Shown: piece after piece, positions 16,749 through 25,269 of the stretch
How the letters are laid out: each line of letters begins with the position of its first letter
Position numbering within the stretch: the stretch's first letter is position 1
NCBI GenBank assembly: GCA_965267475.1
Contig: OZ254079.1
Coordinates: 1,674,001-1,738,000, forward strand
From: JBCBKU01 sp965267475
GTDB taxonomy: Bacteria > Pseudomonadota > Alphaproteobacteria > Rhodobacterales > Rhodobacteraceae
Reading direction: 5' to 3'
DNA length: 64,000 bases
Notes under the pieces: generated by a model
Database searches by the model: none
Told to the model about the DNA's origin: nothing
Seen by the model: the letters and a program-made list of their open reading frames with translations, nothing else
Translations under genes and position numbers: made by a program

Positions 16749-19580
16749 TCAACCGCCAGGCAAGTCCAGCACCACGTTGCGTCCACCCTTGACATAGCGC
16801 AACTGCGTGTCGTTGATCGCAGCCACCTGGCCGCCATCCACGCGGTCGCCCACTTGCACCTTGACATAACGGCCTGATGGCAACCGGACGAGCGCGCGAC
16901 GATCCCCGGCAGAACCGTACACGCCGATCAGGTTCACGCGGCGCAGGTTGATCGCGTTTTCGACCGTCGCTTGCCGGGCGACCGAGGCCACGGTTGGAAT
17001 TTGTGGGGCGGCCGGCGCTGCTGCCGTCTGCGGCGCAGCCGGTGCGGTTGACGCTGGGGCGCTGGCAGTTTCCGGCACCCGAGGCCGCGCTGCTGCTTGT
17101 GCCGCTGCGACGATGACTGCGAAATTGTCCGGTCGCGACCTCGGCGCTCGTGATACCGCGACAGCCTGCGCGGTTGGCGCTTCGCCAACGGCCCGCGCTG
17201 CCGCGATCTGGTCGGATATCGGACGTTGCCGGGGGCGCAATGTCGCCAACTCGGCCCGGGTCCGCCCGCCGAATTGGACCCGCTCGGATCGTTCGACAAG
17301 ACCGCCCGGGCGCCGTTTTGGGCGAACCGGCTGAAGGTCGGCCAACGCTTCGCCCACCGCATCATCTGTTTCCGGGGCCGCGATTTCGCGCGGGCGACGC
17401 AGCGGCACGACCGGGGGTGGACCGGCGGTGACAATCACGCCGTCTGGCGTCATCGCGCCCTCTGGCGTGGCGGTGACGAAGCCGTCGGCATCCAGATCGA
17501 ATTCCTGCCCGGGCTCCGGCGGCAGGGCGGGCGCGGAAATCGGCACATCCGTTGCCTCGGGAACAGTCAGGGAAAACGCATCCTCTGACGCAATCACCGG
17601 ATCGATCGAGGCAAGATACAGGTCGTCCAGCTCGTCGGCGACCGGCGCAGTTGTCGGGTCCGGCCCGAATGTCCAGATCCCGGTTGCAGCATAGCGCCGG
17701 GCGGCATCATCTTCGGTTTCTTGCGGCGGACCTTCCTGGGCCAGATCGGTGTCTTCGGCCTCTGCTGCGGGCGCTGGACCGGTCTCGGCCAGTTCTTCAT
17801 CCGTCAGATCCCCGTCTGGCCGAGGAGCGACGGCGTCTGGCGGGTCTAGGCGGACAACTTCATCGACAGGCGCCTCAGGCGCCGTTTCGACCGCGGGACG
17901 ATCCGGCTGGGCCGGTGCGATGCCGGCAATTTCAGGACTTGTCCCTGTGGGCGTATCGTCGGCCACTTCCGGTGCCGCGGTCGGCGCCTCGGGTGCATCG
18001 ATTGCGACAGGTCCGGGGCTGCGGTTGAGAAGCGCGAAGGCCCCAAGGACCAGAAAAACGGCCAGGACCATGGCAGCCAACACGACCGTCGCCTGCCGGG
18101 TGCGGCGTTGCTGCGGAGCGATAGGTGCCGCCGAACTGCGTGTCGCGCGCTGCGCGGGGGGAATAGCTGAACCCCCAACCCCTACGGTGCTTGTGCTAGG
18201 CGTCCGGACGGGCGGTGCTTCAGGGATCTCGGATGCCAACGCGGTTTCGGGCGCGGGGGGAATCGACAGACGCCGAAGTGGCGGGTCGTCAGACAAGTCG
18301 GGTTCGGCGGCAGCCAAGGCCGCAACCTCTGGCTCTTCCTCGGCATCCTCGGGCGTTTCCGCGTCAGAACTGTCTAGACCCTCGGCGGGTTCAGTCGGAG
18401 GTTCTGCACCCTCCTCAGCGTCGGCGTCCCCTGCGACGTCGTCGGCGTCAGAAGCGGTCTCGGCGTCACGTTCTTCCAGGACATCCGCCGCTTCGGCTTC
18501 GACCGGATCAAGGTTTTCGTCATCAAGGTCTTCGTCGTCGTCCAGGACATCAACGGGTTCGGCGCTGGTTTCAGGCTCGACAGTATCCGGTTCTTCTGGG
18601 TCTGCACTGGCGTCCAAAGCGGCGGCACTTTCGTCATCGCCAACCTCATCTTCATCGTCTTCGGCAAAGATGTTTTCGAGTTCTTCCTTTTCGCCGTCAG
18701 CGGGCAACTCGGCCTCGGCCATCGCCGGAAGTGAATCGTCATCCGTGACGTCCTCGGCGGTATCTGCGGCTTCCGGCTCCGGCGGGTCAACCGGTTCGCT
18801 GTCTTCCGCTGCATCCTCAGCAAGCTCTGCGTCGGGGACCGGTTCCGGATCTTCGTGTGGGACAATTTCCGTTTTGTAACGGTAGTTTAGGCCTTCCACC
18901 TCATCCGCAGCAGCCACATCAGGCTCGCCGTCGGGCAGAACAGCTTCGGTCACATTCGCAGCCAACGCCTTGTCAGTGTATCCGCGCCTGGACGAGCTGA
19001 ACGTCATGGCCGGGGCGGTGTCTGTGTCTTCTGGCTCCGGTTCCGACAGAGCCGCCCCCATGGGTGGTAAATCTGCCTCAAGCGCCGCTGCCGCCGCAGC
19101 AGCGGCGGCGGTTGGTCCGAAATCCGGGGCTTCGGGGAATTCGTGCGGCTCGGGCCGCGCGGTAAACGAGACGGGATTGAACCCGTTCGACACCGCGAAA
19201 TCCTCGGCCTCTTGCAAGGTTCGCCGTTCCAGCACGGCAACCCGCACGGTGTCATCCGTGCGCCGCCAGTCAAATACCAGCTCGTCCGGCGCCACCGGTG
19301 TTTTGCCCTCCAGCGCGTCGCGGACGTCTTCGTCCCGCAGCCTGCGGCGCGAGCCTGGTACGTCGACCGTCGTATAAAGGATTTGCGATGGTGGTATGAT
19401 CAGCTCGGTCCGCATCGGGCCGTCGGACAGTGCCCGTGCCAGATCCACCAATCCCGCAAGTCTGCCACCGATCTCCGGATCGTCCAGCGCGACCATCCCA
19501 AGCTCACGCCATTCGGTACCCTTGCGCTGCAAGAGCCGAATGCCATCATGGCCGAGATCGAGCGCGAAAGGTGGAATCAT
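16749..19580 (-). CDS. Large single-pass protein with PilM/GspL-like N-terminus and PilP/GspC-like C-terminus
   Basis: 943 residues. Residues 1-150 resemble the cytoplasmic PilM/GspL fold (FALDLGHDGIRLLQRKG; TELIIPPSQILYTTVDVP; DVRDALEGKTPVAPDELVFD). Residues ~170-430 are a very acidic Glu/Asp/Ala linker. One transmembrane helix is at about 497-519 (VVLAAMVLAVFLVLGAFALL). Residues 520-870 are Pro/Ala-rich and presumably periplasmic. The last ~70 residues (INLRRVNLIGVYGSAGDRRA, then VRLPSGRYVKVQVGDRVDGG) match the HR domain of PilP/GspC. No other pilus or type II secretion gene is nearby. It might span the envelope as a tether or sensor. The fusion is inferred from motif reading. Confidence 0.65.
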   Translation of the reverse strand: MIPPFALDLGHDGIRLLQRKGTEWRELGMVALDDPEIGGRLAGLVDLARALSDGPMRTELIIPPSQILYTTVDVPGSRRRLRDEDVRDALEGKTPVAPDELVFDWRRTDDTVRVAVLERRTLQEAEDFAVSNGFNPVSFTARPEPHEFPEAPDFGPTAAAAAAAAALEADLPPMGAALSEPEPEDTDTAPAMTFSSSRRGYTDKALAANVTEAVLPDGEPDVAAADEVEGLNYRYKTEIVPHEDPEPVPDAELAEDAAEDSEPVDPPEPEAADTAEDVTDDDSLPAMAEAELPADGEKEELENIFAEDDEDEVGDDESAAALDASADPEEPDTVEPETSAEPVDVLDDDEDLDDENLDPVEAEAADVLEERDAETASDADDVAGDADAEEGAEPPTEPAEGLDSSDAETPEDAEEEPEVAALAAAEPDLSDDPPLRRLSIPPAPETALASEIPEAPPVRTPSTSTVGVGGSAIPPAQRATRSSAAPIAPQQRRTRQATVVLAAMVLAVFLVLGAFALLNRSPGPVAIDAPEAPTAAPEVADDTPTGTSPEIAGIAPAQPDRPAVETAPEAPVDEVVRLDPPDAVAPRPDGDLTDEELAETGPAPAAEAEDTDLAQEGPPQETEDDAARRYAATGIWTFGPDPTTAPVADELDDLYLASIDPVIASEDAFSLTVPEATDVPISAPALPPEPGQEFDLDADGFVTATPEGAMTPDGVIVTAGPPPVVPLRRPREIAAPETDDAVGEALADLQPVRPKRRPGGLVERSERVQFGGRTRAELATLRPRQRPISDQIAAARAVGEAPTAQAVAVSRAPRSRPDNFAVIVAAAQAAARPRVPETASAPASTAPAAPQTAAAPAAPQIPTVASVARQATVENAINLRRVNLIGVYGSAGDRRALVRLPSGRYVKVQVGDRVDGGQVAAINDTQLRYVKGGRNVVLDLPGG

Positions 19581-19729
19581 ATCTACCAGAAATAGGGCCC
19601 CCAGCGGCCAATCCTACCGCTGCTTGAGAGTACAGCAGCTTTCCGCGCAGGAAAAGGTAACCACACCGTCAACATGTTGAATTGAAGGCCAGGACTGGCA
19701 ACATCTGAACAAAGTGGAAGGAGCCCGGA

Positions 19730-20422
19730 ATGCGTTTTCTATCAATGGTTGTTTTGACGATTAGTGTTTTCGCACATATGGCGAGTGCGGCTGAGTCGGA
19801 ACGGGCGATCACCGTCACAGGAACGGCCCAGATCGCAGCCGAACCCGACATGGCGACGATCAACCTTGGCGTGACGACTCAGGGACGGACGGCCGCGGCC
19901 GCCGTGTCGGCCAACTCGGACGCGATGGCAAAGGTTCTGGCAAAACTCAGCGCAGCGGGGATCGAGGATCGAGACATTCAAACCTCGAATTTCAACGTCC
20001 AGCCGCAATGGGATCAGCAACGCCTGTCGTCGGGCCAGCGGCAGATAGTCGGGTTCTGGGCATCGAACCAGCTTGCGGTTCGGGTTCGTGATCTGGACGC
20101 GCTTGGCGGCGTTCTGGATTCTGTCATCGAGGAAGGGGCGAACACGTTCAACGGGTTGAGCTTTGGGTTGCAAGAGCCCGAACCGCTGCGTGACGCGGCA
20201 CGCAAGGACGCGGTGGCCGATGCCCGGCGCAAGGCAGAGCTTTTGGCCGAGGCCGCAGGCGTCACGCTAGGTCCGCTGATGTCCCTGACCGAGTTTGGCG
20301 GCGGCGGTGCCCCGCAACCGATGGCCCGGATGGAGATGGCCATGGCCGACAGCGTCCCCATTGCAGCGGGCGAGGTTGGGATCACTGCATCGGTCAACCT
20401 GGTCTACGCAATCGCGGACTAA
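19730..20422 (+). CDS. SIMPL-domain (DUF541) periplasmic protein
   Basis: 230 residues with a signal peptide (MRFLSMVVLTISVFAHMASA) and the SIMPL/DUF541 fold (ERAITVTGTAQIAAEPDMAT; LGVTTQGRTAAAAVSANSDA; IQTSNFNVQPQWDQ). Start ATG has AAGGAG upstream. Family members (BP26/OMP28, YggE) form periplasmic channel-like octamers or affect oxidative stress; exact role unknown. Followed by a strong terminator. Confidence 0.92.
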   Translation: MRFLSMVVLTISVFAHMASAAESERAITVTGTAQIAAEPDMATINLGVTTQGRTAAAAVSANSDAMAKVLAKLSAAGIEDRDIQTSNFNVQPQWDQQRLSSGQRQIVGFWASNQLAVRVRDLDALGGVLDSVIEEGANTFNGLSFGLQEPEPLRDAARKDAVADARRKAELLAEAAGVTLGPLMSLTEFGGGGAPQPMARMEMAMADSVPIAAGEVGITASVNLVYAIAD

Positions 20423-20431
20423 GGCTCATCT

Positions 20432-20467
20432 GCCGGGCGCAAGGGACCTCCTTGCGCCCGGCGTTTT
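20432..20467 (+). terminator. Rho-independent terminator after the SIMPL gene
   Basis: GCCGGGCGCAAGG-GACCT-CCTTGCGCCCGGC (13-bp perfect stem) followed by GTTTTC. It lies between converging genes; the T-run is on the plus strand. Confidence 0.9.
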
Positions 20468-20472
20468 CTGTC

Positions 20473-21765
20473 CTAGGCGTGGGCCTTGGCCAGCGCCTGA
20501 TCGAGGTCAGCGATGATGTCATCGGCGTCCTCGGTTCCGATGGACAGGCGTACAACATCGGGATCTGCGCCCGCCGCTGCCTGCTGTTCCGGTGTTAACT
20601 GACGGTGCGTGGTCGAGGCTGAATGGATTACCAGCGACCGCGTGTCGCCCAGGTTCGCCACGTGGCTAAACAACTCAAGCGAATCCACGAACTTGACGCA
20701 GGCGTCATAGCCACCCTTCAACGCGAAGGTGAAGAGCGCACCAGCCCCTTTCGGGCAAATCTTCTCGACCCGACCGAAATAGGGTGAGCTTTCAAGCCCC
20801 GCATAGGTGACCTTGGCCACATTTGCGTGGCCTTCCAACCACTTAGAGACTTTCTGGGCATTCGCCACGTGGCGTTCCATCCGCAGGCTCAACGTCTCAA
20901 GGCCCAAAAGCGTGTAATGCGCCCCTTGCGGGTTCATCGTCATGCCAAGATCGCGCAGGCCCACGGCGATGCCGTGGAAGGTGAAGGCCATCGGACCGAG
21001 AGCCTCATGGAACTTCAGCCCGTGATAGGCCGGTTCCGGCTGGCTCAGCGACGGGAACTTGTCAGAGGCCGACCAATCAAAGGTGCCCGCATCGACAACC
21101 GCGCCGCCTGTGACCGTGCCGTTCCCGGTCATGTATTTCGTGGTCGAATGCACAACCAGCGTTGCGCCATGGTCGATCGGTTTGCAGAGGTACGGTGTGG
21201 CCGAGGTGTTGTCGACGATCATCGGGATGCCTGCGTCATGGGCGATCTTACCAATGGCATCGAGGTCGGTGATATACCCGCCCGGGTTCGCGATGGATTC
21301 GCAGAAGATCGCGCGGGTGTCGTCGTCGATGGCTGCTTTCACGGCGTCGGTGTCGTCGAAATCGACAAAGGTCGTCGACCAGCCGAACCGTTTGATCGTA
21401 TTCGAAAGCTGCGTGACAGTGCCGCCATAGAGCCGCGTAGAGGCCACGATGTTCTTGCCCGGGCCCATCAAAGGGAACAGCGCCATGATTTGCGCCGCGT
21501 GACCCGATGAACAGCAAACGGCGCCCGAGCCGCCTTCCAACGTCGCGATCCGTTCCTGCAACGCCCAGACCGTCGGGTTGGTCAGGCGGGAATAGATGAA
21601 GCCCACCTCTTCCAGATTGAAGAGCCGCGCCGCATGGGCCGAGTCTTTGAAAACAAAGGCCGTGGACTGGTAAATTGGGATCTGGCGCGCGCCGGTTGCC
21701 GGATCGGGGTTCGCGCCTGCATGGATTTGCAGCGTGTCGAACCCGCGTTTGGGTGTATCGTTCAT
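20473..21765 (-). CDS. metY: O-acetylhomoserine sulfhydrylase (aminocarboxypropyltransferase)
   Basis: 430 residues, the usual MetY length. PLP-dependent Cys/Met metabolism enzyme that makes homocysteine from O-acetylhomoserine and sulfide. PLP-binding lysine is Lys210 in LVVHSTTKYMTGNGT; other motifs are FIYSRLTNPT and CCSSGHAAQIMA. The start ATG has GGGAGGA upstream. The preceding 142 bases contain nested inverted repeats (see the leader feature), so control by methionine or SAM is possible. Confidence 0.95.
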   Translation of the reverse strand: MNDTPKRGFDTLQIHAGANPDPATGARQIPIYQSTAFVFKDSAHAARLFNLEEVGFIYSRLTNPTVWALQERIATLEGGSGAVCCSSGHAAQIMALFPLMGPGKNIVASTRLYGGTVTQLSNTIKRFGWSTTFVDFDDTDAVKAAIDDDTRAIFCESIANPGGYITDLDAIGKIAHDAGIPMIVDNTSATPYLCKPIDHGATLVVHSTTKYMTGNGTVTGGAVVDAGTFDWSASDKFPSLSQPEPAYHGLKFHEALGPMAFTFHGIAVGLRDLGMTMNPQGAHYTLLGLETLSLRMERHVANAQKVSKWLEGHANVAKVTYAGLESSPYFGRVEKICPKGAGALFTFALKGGYDACVKFVDSLELFSHVANLGDTRSLVIHSASTTHRQLTPEQQAAAGADPDVVRLSIGTEDADDIIADLDQALAKAHA

Positions 21766-21807
21766 GGTTCATCCTCCCTCGCGGATAATCGCTTTCCCTC
21801 GCTCTAA

Positions 21808-21903
21808 GGAACTTGGGAAAGCGGCACAACCCGGGGGCGGGCGGGGGCTTAAGCCCTGATTAGGGGATGCGCGTCGCCAAATCAGAACGTTGTTCCAAGT
21901 TCC
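21808..21903 (-). promoter_or_regulatory. Structured leader upstream of metY (candidate RNA switch)
   Basis: Three nested or adjacent inverted repeats lie 43-138 bases before the MetY start: outer arms GGAACTTGGGAA (21808-21819) and TTCCAAGTTCC (21893-21903, one base bulge); CTGATT/AATCAG (21856-21861/21880-21885); and the palindrome GGGCTTAAGCCC (21845-21856). The minus strand carries TGATTTGGC, reminiscent of the SAM-II core, but the P1 helix and the downstream AAAG-type pseudoknot strand are not convincing. It may be a terminator for the upstream gene or a regulatory leader. Confidence 0.35.
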
Positions 21904-21907
21904 GGGT

Positions 21908-22906
21908 TTAGCGGATCCAAAGGTTCTCGCGCTTGATCCGATTGCGGATCATTTGTTCCCGACGCGGCAGGGCGTCGCGGTCGAACAAGGCGCGCACTTT
22001 GTGTCCGCGCCCCTGATAAACCATGCGTTTCATGGCCTCGTTCCGCTTCAGGATTTTTTTCAGCTTGTTGGGTGCCGCGACGGTTTCAAGAAACTCGACC
22101 ACGCGGTCGGCCTCCCGCGCATAGAGAAGTGGGATGACCCGGTAATGGCAGGTCACGTCGCCGTCGAGGCCCGCCAGTTCCTTGCCCGGACGCCCGCCGC
22201 CGAAGGAATGTATAACCAGCGGCAAAGCGATCTGATCAAGCCAAGGATACAGTTCCTGACACACCAGTTCCTGCGGCGGCGTGTCGCGGATCGCCCGCAT
22301 GTATTCGGTGAAACGGGCCCCGAACGCGTGCGGGCAGGCGCCATAGAACCAGCCCGCATTGAAATAGAGGTACCGCTCCCAATACTCATCCGGTTGGGTC
22401 GTATCCAGCGAGCCTTCGAAATCCAGATCGAATTTTTGGTAGAGCACCCGCCAGGTTTCGGTGAAGCCCGGGCCATATAGCTCCTGCTTGGGCCAGGTCC
22501 CTTCTCGGCGCATCGAAGCTGAAGGGCGCTTGAAGTTGAACTTCACCTTAGACACCGGTCCGGTCACCAACGTGTCGGTGTCGAAGAAGACGAAGGGTTC
22601 GTCCTTTGGGAGCGCCATCAACCCTTCGGCCTTGTTGGCATTGGGATAGCTCTGGCCAAAATGGACATTGTCGAAGGGGACGATCTCGGCGCCCAACGTC
22701 TCTAGCATCTCGCGAACATCCGTGTCGCGAATCCGCGGATCTCCGTCCCAGCGAGGGCCAGGCTGCGGCTCGGCCACGAACAGGCGGCCTGGGAAGTCCG
22801 GGTCTGATGCGCGCAGGGACGCCGCAAACAGCATCGCTTCGTGCATCAGGCGGCCTTGCTGGCCGACAATCATGATGTTGAACGGTTTGATCTTCCGGGG
22901 CGGCAT
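21908..22906 (-). CDS. Glycosyltransferase-like hypothetical protein
   Basis: 332 residues, not confidently recognised. FVFFDTDTLVTGP (residues 106-117) has the DxD character of GT-A nucleotide-sugar transferases, and NANKAEGLMAL precedes it at the position of the conserved Lys in GT8-like enzymes. LYFNAGWFYG and VIHSFGGGRPGKEL also fit a sugar-nucleotide fold. No signal peptide or TM. Acceptor unknown. Confidence 0.6.
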   Translation of the reverse strand: MPPRKIKPFNIMIVGQQGRLMHEAMLFAASLRASDPDFPGRLFVAEPQPGPRWDGDPRIRDTDVREMLETLGAEIVPFDNVHFGQSYPNANKAEGLMALPKDEPFVFFDTDTLVTGPVSKVKFNFKRPSASMRREGTWPKQELYGPGFTETWRVLYQKFDLDFEGSLDTTQPDEYWERYLYFNAGWFYGACPHAFGARFTEYMRAIRDTPPQELVCQELYPWLDQIALPLVIHSFGGGRPGKELAGLDGDVTCHYRVIPLLYAREADRVVEFLETVAAPNKLKKILKRNEAMKRMVYQGRGHKVRALFDRDALPRREQMIRNRIKRENLWIR

Positions 22907-22970
22907 CTTCGGCCTGCTTGACTGCTTGGCGTTAAGATATCGCCCCCGATGCCCGGGCGGAAGGGCTTTG

Positions 22971-23951
22971 TCAGCCCGCCCAGGGCAAAAGGAAGAATGG
23001 ATGCGTGATCCAAAGCGCCCAATCGTGGTTCATGAACTGACCCACGAAGATCAGCGCAGTCAGCCCGAACCAGGTGATGGCCATCAGCATGAACCAGACA
23101 GGTCCCAACGGGCGCAGCCAGTGCGATGGGCCGTCCGGTACATCTGCCGCCCGCATCCCCGCCCAAAGATCGGCGTCCCGCCCACGCGCTGCGCGCGGTG
23201 CAGCTCGGGCATAGGTTCGCGCCGCCATGGCCCGAAGCCACGCCAACGCGAAGAAGGTCCAGAAAGCCGTTGCGAGCCAGACAAAATTCGCAATGTCCAA
23301 TTGCGCATCCAACCGCAAATCCGCAAACCCCGGCACGATTTCTTCGATGAAGACCGGAAGCGCGCGCGCGCCGAAAAGCGGCAATGCAAATAGGATCGAA
23401 GTCAAGGCAATCCAAAGCCCGCGCCAGCTTGCCGATTTGGTAACCGAGCGAATGCGCCGGATCTCGAAGAAGGCGCCAAAGCGCTGTTCGGCTGCGGCAT
23501 GGGCCAGCGCCATGGGAAGATGGCTTAGGATCACTGACGCGATTACCACACCGGTCATGCCAACGGCCGGTCCGACCCAGGCTTGCTCGTATCCCTTGTT
23601 GAACGAGTTCTCCCACCCGGCCCACCAGCTTCCAAGCCAAAGAAGGGTGAAAGGTGCCGTCCAGACAAAAAGACCGACAAGCGTCAGAACCCCGCTGCGG
23701 ATGTTCGCGGCCAACCCACCCAAAACCCGTGATGCGATCCCGCCCTGACCCATGACCCATCCGGGATGAGGCAGGGGCTGCCCCCAACGATCGTGGATGC
23801 GTCCGGTCATCCGCCGGGTCAGCCAGCCAAGAACGATAACGGCGGTCACCGGCGTGAGGCACAAGAGCCCGCCAATCATCAAGTCGAAAAGGCCCCGCGC
23901 GCTGCGGCTCACGAGACCCCGGCGGGGCAATGTGATGTCGGCTGCGCTCAT
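22971..23951 (-). CDS. Six-helix membrane protein, function unknown
   Basis: 326 residues from ATG 23951 (MSAADITLPRRG). About six transmembrane helices can be read (e.g. GGLLCLTPVTAVIVLGWL, VLTLVGLFVWTAPFTLLWL, VGMTGVVIASVILSHLPMAL, WFMLMAITWFGLTALIFVG). I know no matching characterised family. Its ATG overlaps the stop of the upstream phosphatase-like gene (ATGA), so the two are co-translated and may work together on an exported substrate. Confidence 0.75.
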   Translation of the reverse strand: MSAADITLPRRGLVSRSARGLFDLMIGGLLCLTPVTAVIVLGWLTRRMTGRIHDRWGQPLPHPGWVMGQGGIASRVLGGLAANIRSGVLTLVGLFVWTAPFTLLWLGSWWAGWENSFNKGYEQAWVGPAVGMTGVVIASVILSHLPMALAHAAAEQRFGAFFEIRRIRSVTKSASWRGLWIALTSILFALPLFGARALPVFIEEIVPGFADLRLDAQLDIANFVWLATAFWTFFALAWLRAMAARTYARAAPRAARGRDADLWAGMRAADVPDGPSHWLRPLGPVWFMLMAITWFGLTALIFVGQFMNHDWALWITHPFFLLPWAG

Positions 23952-25096
23952 GTGAAGATCTCCGACAGGACGTCTCCCTCGGCTTGGCGCGCCCGGAAGC
24001 CCATGAGGCCGGCGATCGTCGGCGCAACGGCGGATTGGTCGACGGGCTTGTCGAGCACACGGTTCGTCACGATCCCCGGTCCGAAAACGACGGCCCAGGT
24101 TTCGTGGGACGAGCGTGAGTTGAAATGATGCTGATAGGGCACGCCCATCAGCGGGTTCGCATCGCGCCCGCAATCGGGCGTGATCACGATGATTGTGTTG
24201 CCCGCATAGAACGGATCGGCATCGACCGTCGCCACCAGCCGTTGCAGGCCTTCGTCGATCACCTGGATCGCGCGGGTGTAATGGCTGGCATTGCCCCAAT
24301 GGACGTAGTCCGGGTCCTGATAATTTACCATCATCAGACGAGGCTGAAGCTCCTTCATCGCGCGGATCGAAAGTTCTGTCAGCAAACGGTCGCCCCGCGG
24401 ATTGCGGAAGCCATCGTCGCCGTAATGGGCGCGCCAACGGGCCCAGAACCGTGTGACCTCGGGCGACTGTTCCGGCTGGATCGCGCGTGGATCGGCCGCC
24501 AGAAGCTCGTCATAGGCTTGCTGCGCTTTCTGGGTCTCGTCTTCGCTCAAGCCGCCTTCAGCCAGGATCTCCGCGAATTTGTAAAGCTTGAAGCGGTGCA
24601 GGCTGAGCATCTCGGAGCGGAAATCAATGCCGTAATGGTCGTGGACGCCATAGGTGAAGAACTCTTCCTGAGGGCGATCCTCGCCATTGATCAAAAGTGC
24701 CTGATGCGCCGGCAAATCGAACGCCGCACGCAGATATTCGAACAGGGTTGGTTCGGTCGGCTCCAGCCGGTCCTGAAGGAATTTCGACCCTGCATCGCGA
24801 TAGGCCAGATAGCGACCGGTAAGAAGGTTGAGCGTGCCTTCGGCATGGCTGGTCGCAACACCGTCCAGCTGGGCGATGCGCATATCGGGGATGAAAACGC
24901 CGCGCCGGGTCAGCTCGTGCCTTAGAAAGGGGGCATAAGTCGTTGTCTCGCCGATGGTTTCGGCGCGTCTGACGCCGCCGCCGAAGCGAACAAGGATCAC
25001 GTTGGGGCCGCGATATGGGGCGGCGCGGCCAGGGTTCGGCACGGTGGCCGCGAGGGCAGTTGCCCCAAGCCCGACAGTGAATGTCCGACGCTTCAT
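23948..25096 (-). CDS. Tat-exported alkaline-phosphatase/sulfatase-superfamily protein
   Basis: 382 residues beginning MKRRTFTVGLGATALAA, a twin-arginine signal (RRTFTV) ending near GRAA. The mature part has the alkaline-phosphatase-superfamily layout: NVILVRFGGG, ATSHAEGTLNLLTGRY (nucleophile region), LMMVNYQDPDYVHWG, ITPDCGRD and HHFNSRSSHETWAVVFGPG. The first metal Asp usually follows the first strand; here that region reads FGGGVRR, so one ligand may be altered. Start chosen at 25096, which has GGGACGGAG upstream. The Tat genes at 49.6-51.4 kb would export it. Confidence 0.82.
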   Translation of the reverse strand: MKRRTFTVGLGATALAATVPNPGRAAPYRGPNVILVRFGGGVRRAETIGETTTYAPFLRHELTRRGVFIPDMRIAQLDGVATSHAEGTLNLLTGRYLAYRDAGSKFLQDRLEPTEPTLFEYLRAAFDLPAHQALLINGEDRPQEEFFTYGVHDHYGIDFRSEMLSLHRFKLYKFAEILAEGGLSEDETQKAQQAYDELLAADPRAIQPEQSPEVTRFWARWRAHYGDDGFRNPRGDRLLTELSIRAMKELQPRLMMVNYQDPDYVHWGNASHYTRAIQVIDEGLQRLVATVDADPFYAGNTIIVITPDCGRDANPLMGVPYQHHFNSRSSHETWAVVFGPGIVTNRVLDKPVDQSAVAPTIAGLMGFRARQAEGDVLSEIFT

Positions 25097-25180
25097 CTCC
25101 GTCCCTCCCGACGAATGTATCAAGGATTAACATAAGGCGCATTGCCAGAAACGGAACCCCATTGTGCCACCGAAGACAGG

Positions 25181-25253
25181 CTGTTCCCGTCCCGGAAACA
25201 GCGCGGTGGCGATTTCCGACACGGAAATCGTTACGGAAATCGTGTCGATTTCC
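25181..25253. repeat. Three consecutive related hairpins
   Basis: CTGTTCCCG-TCC-CGGAAACAG (25181-25201), CGATTTCCG-ACA-CGGAAATCG (25208-25228) and ACGGAAATCG-TGT-CGATTTCCGT (25231-25253). All share the core TTCCG/CGGAA with a 3-base loop. They lie between the FAD oxidase stop and the phosphatase-like gene start, both on the minus strand. No T-run follows, so an operator or RNA-processing element is as likely as a terminator. Confidence 0.7.
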
Positions 25254-25269
25254 GTGCCCTCTCAGGACG

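Noticed and set aside
17749..18879. 376-codon plus-strand ORF rich in Ser, Ala and Gly
   Set aside because: It is the reverse-strand image of the Glu/Asp/Ala-rich linker of the 943-residue protein; low-complexity GC-rich coding often leaves such open frames. No start site or domain.
21766..21907. SAM-II riboswitch
   Set aside because: Only the TGATTTG segment is suggestive; the P1 pairing and the 3' pseudoknot strand could not be drawn convincingly.
22870..24060. 396-codon minus-strand ORF overlapping the membrane protein
   Set aside because: Out of frame with the six-helix protein, Arg/Ser-rich and without domains; a frame shadow.
25181..25253. CRISPR-like array
   Set aside because: Three units of palindromic sequence without unique spacers and with no cas genes.
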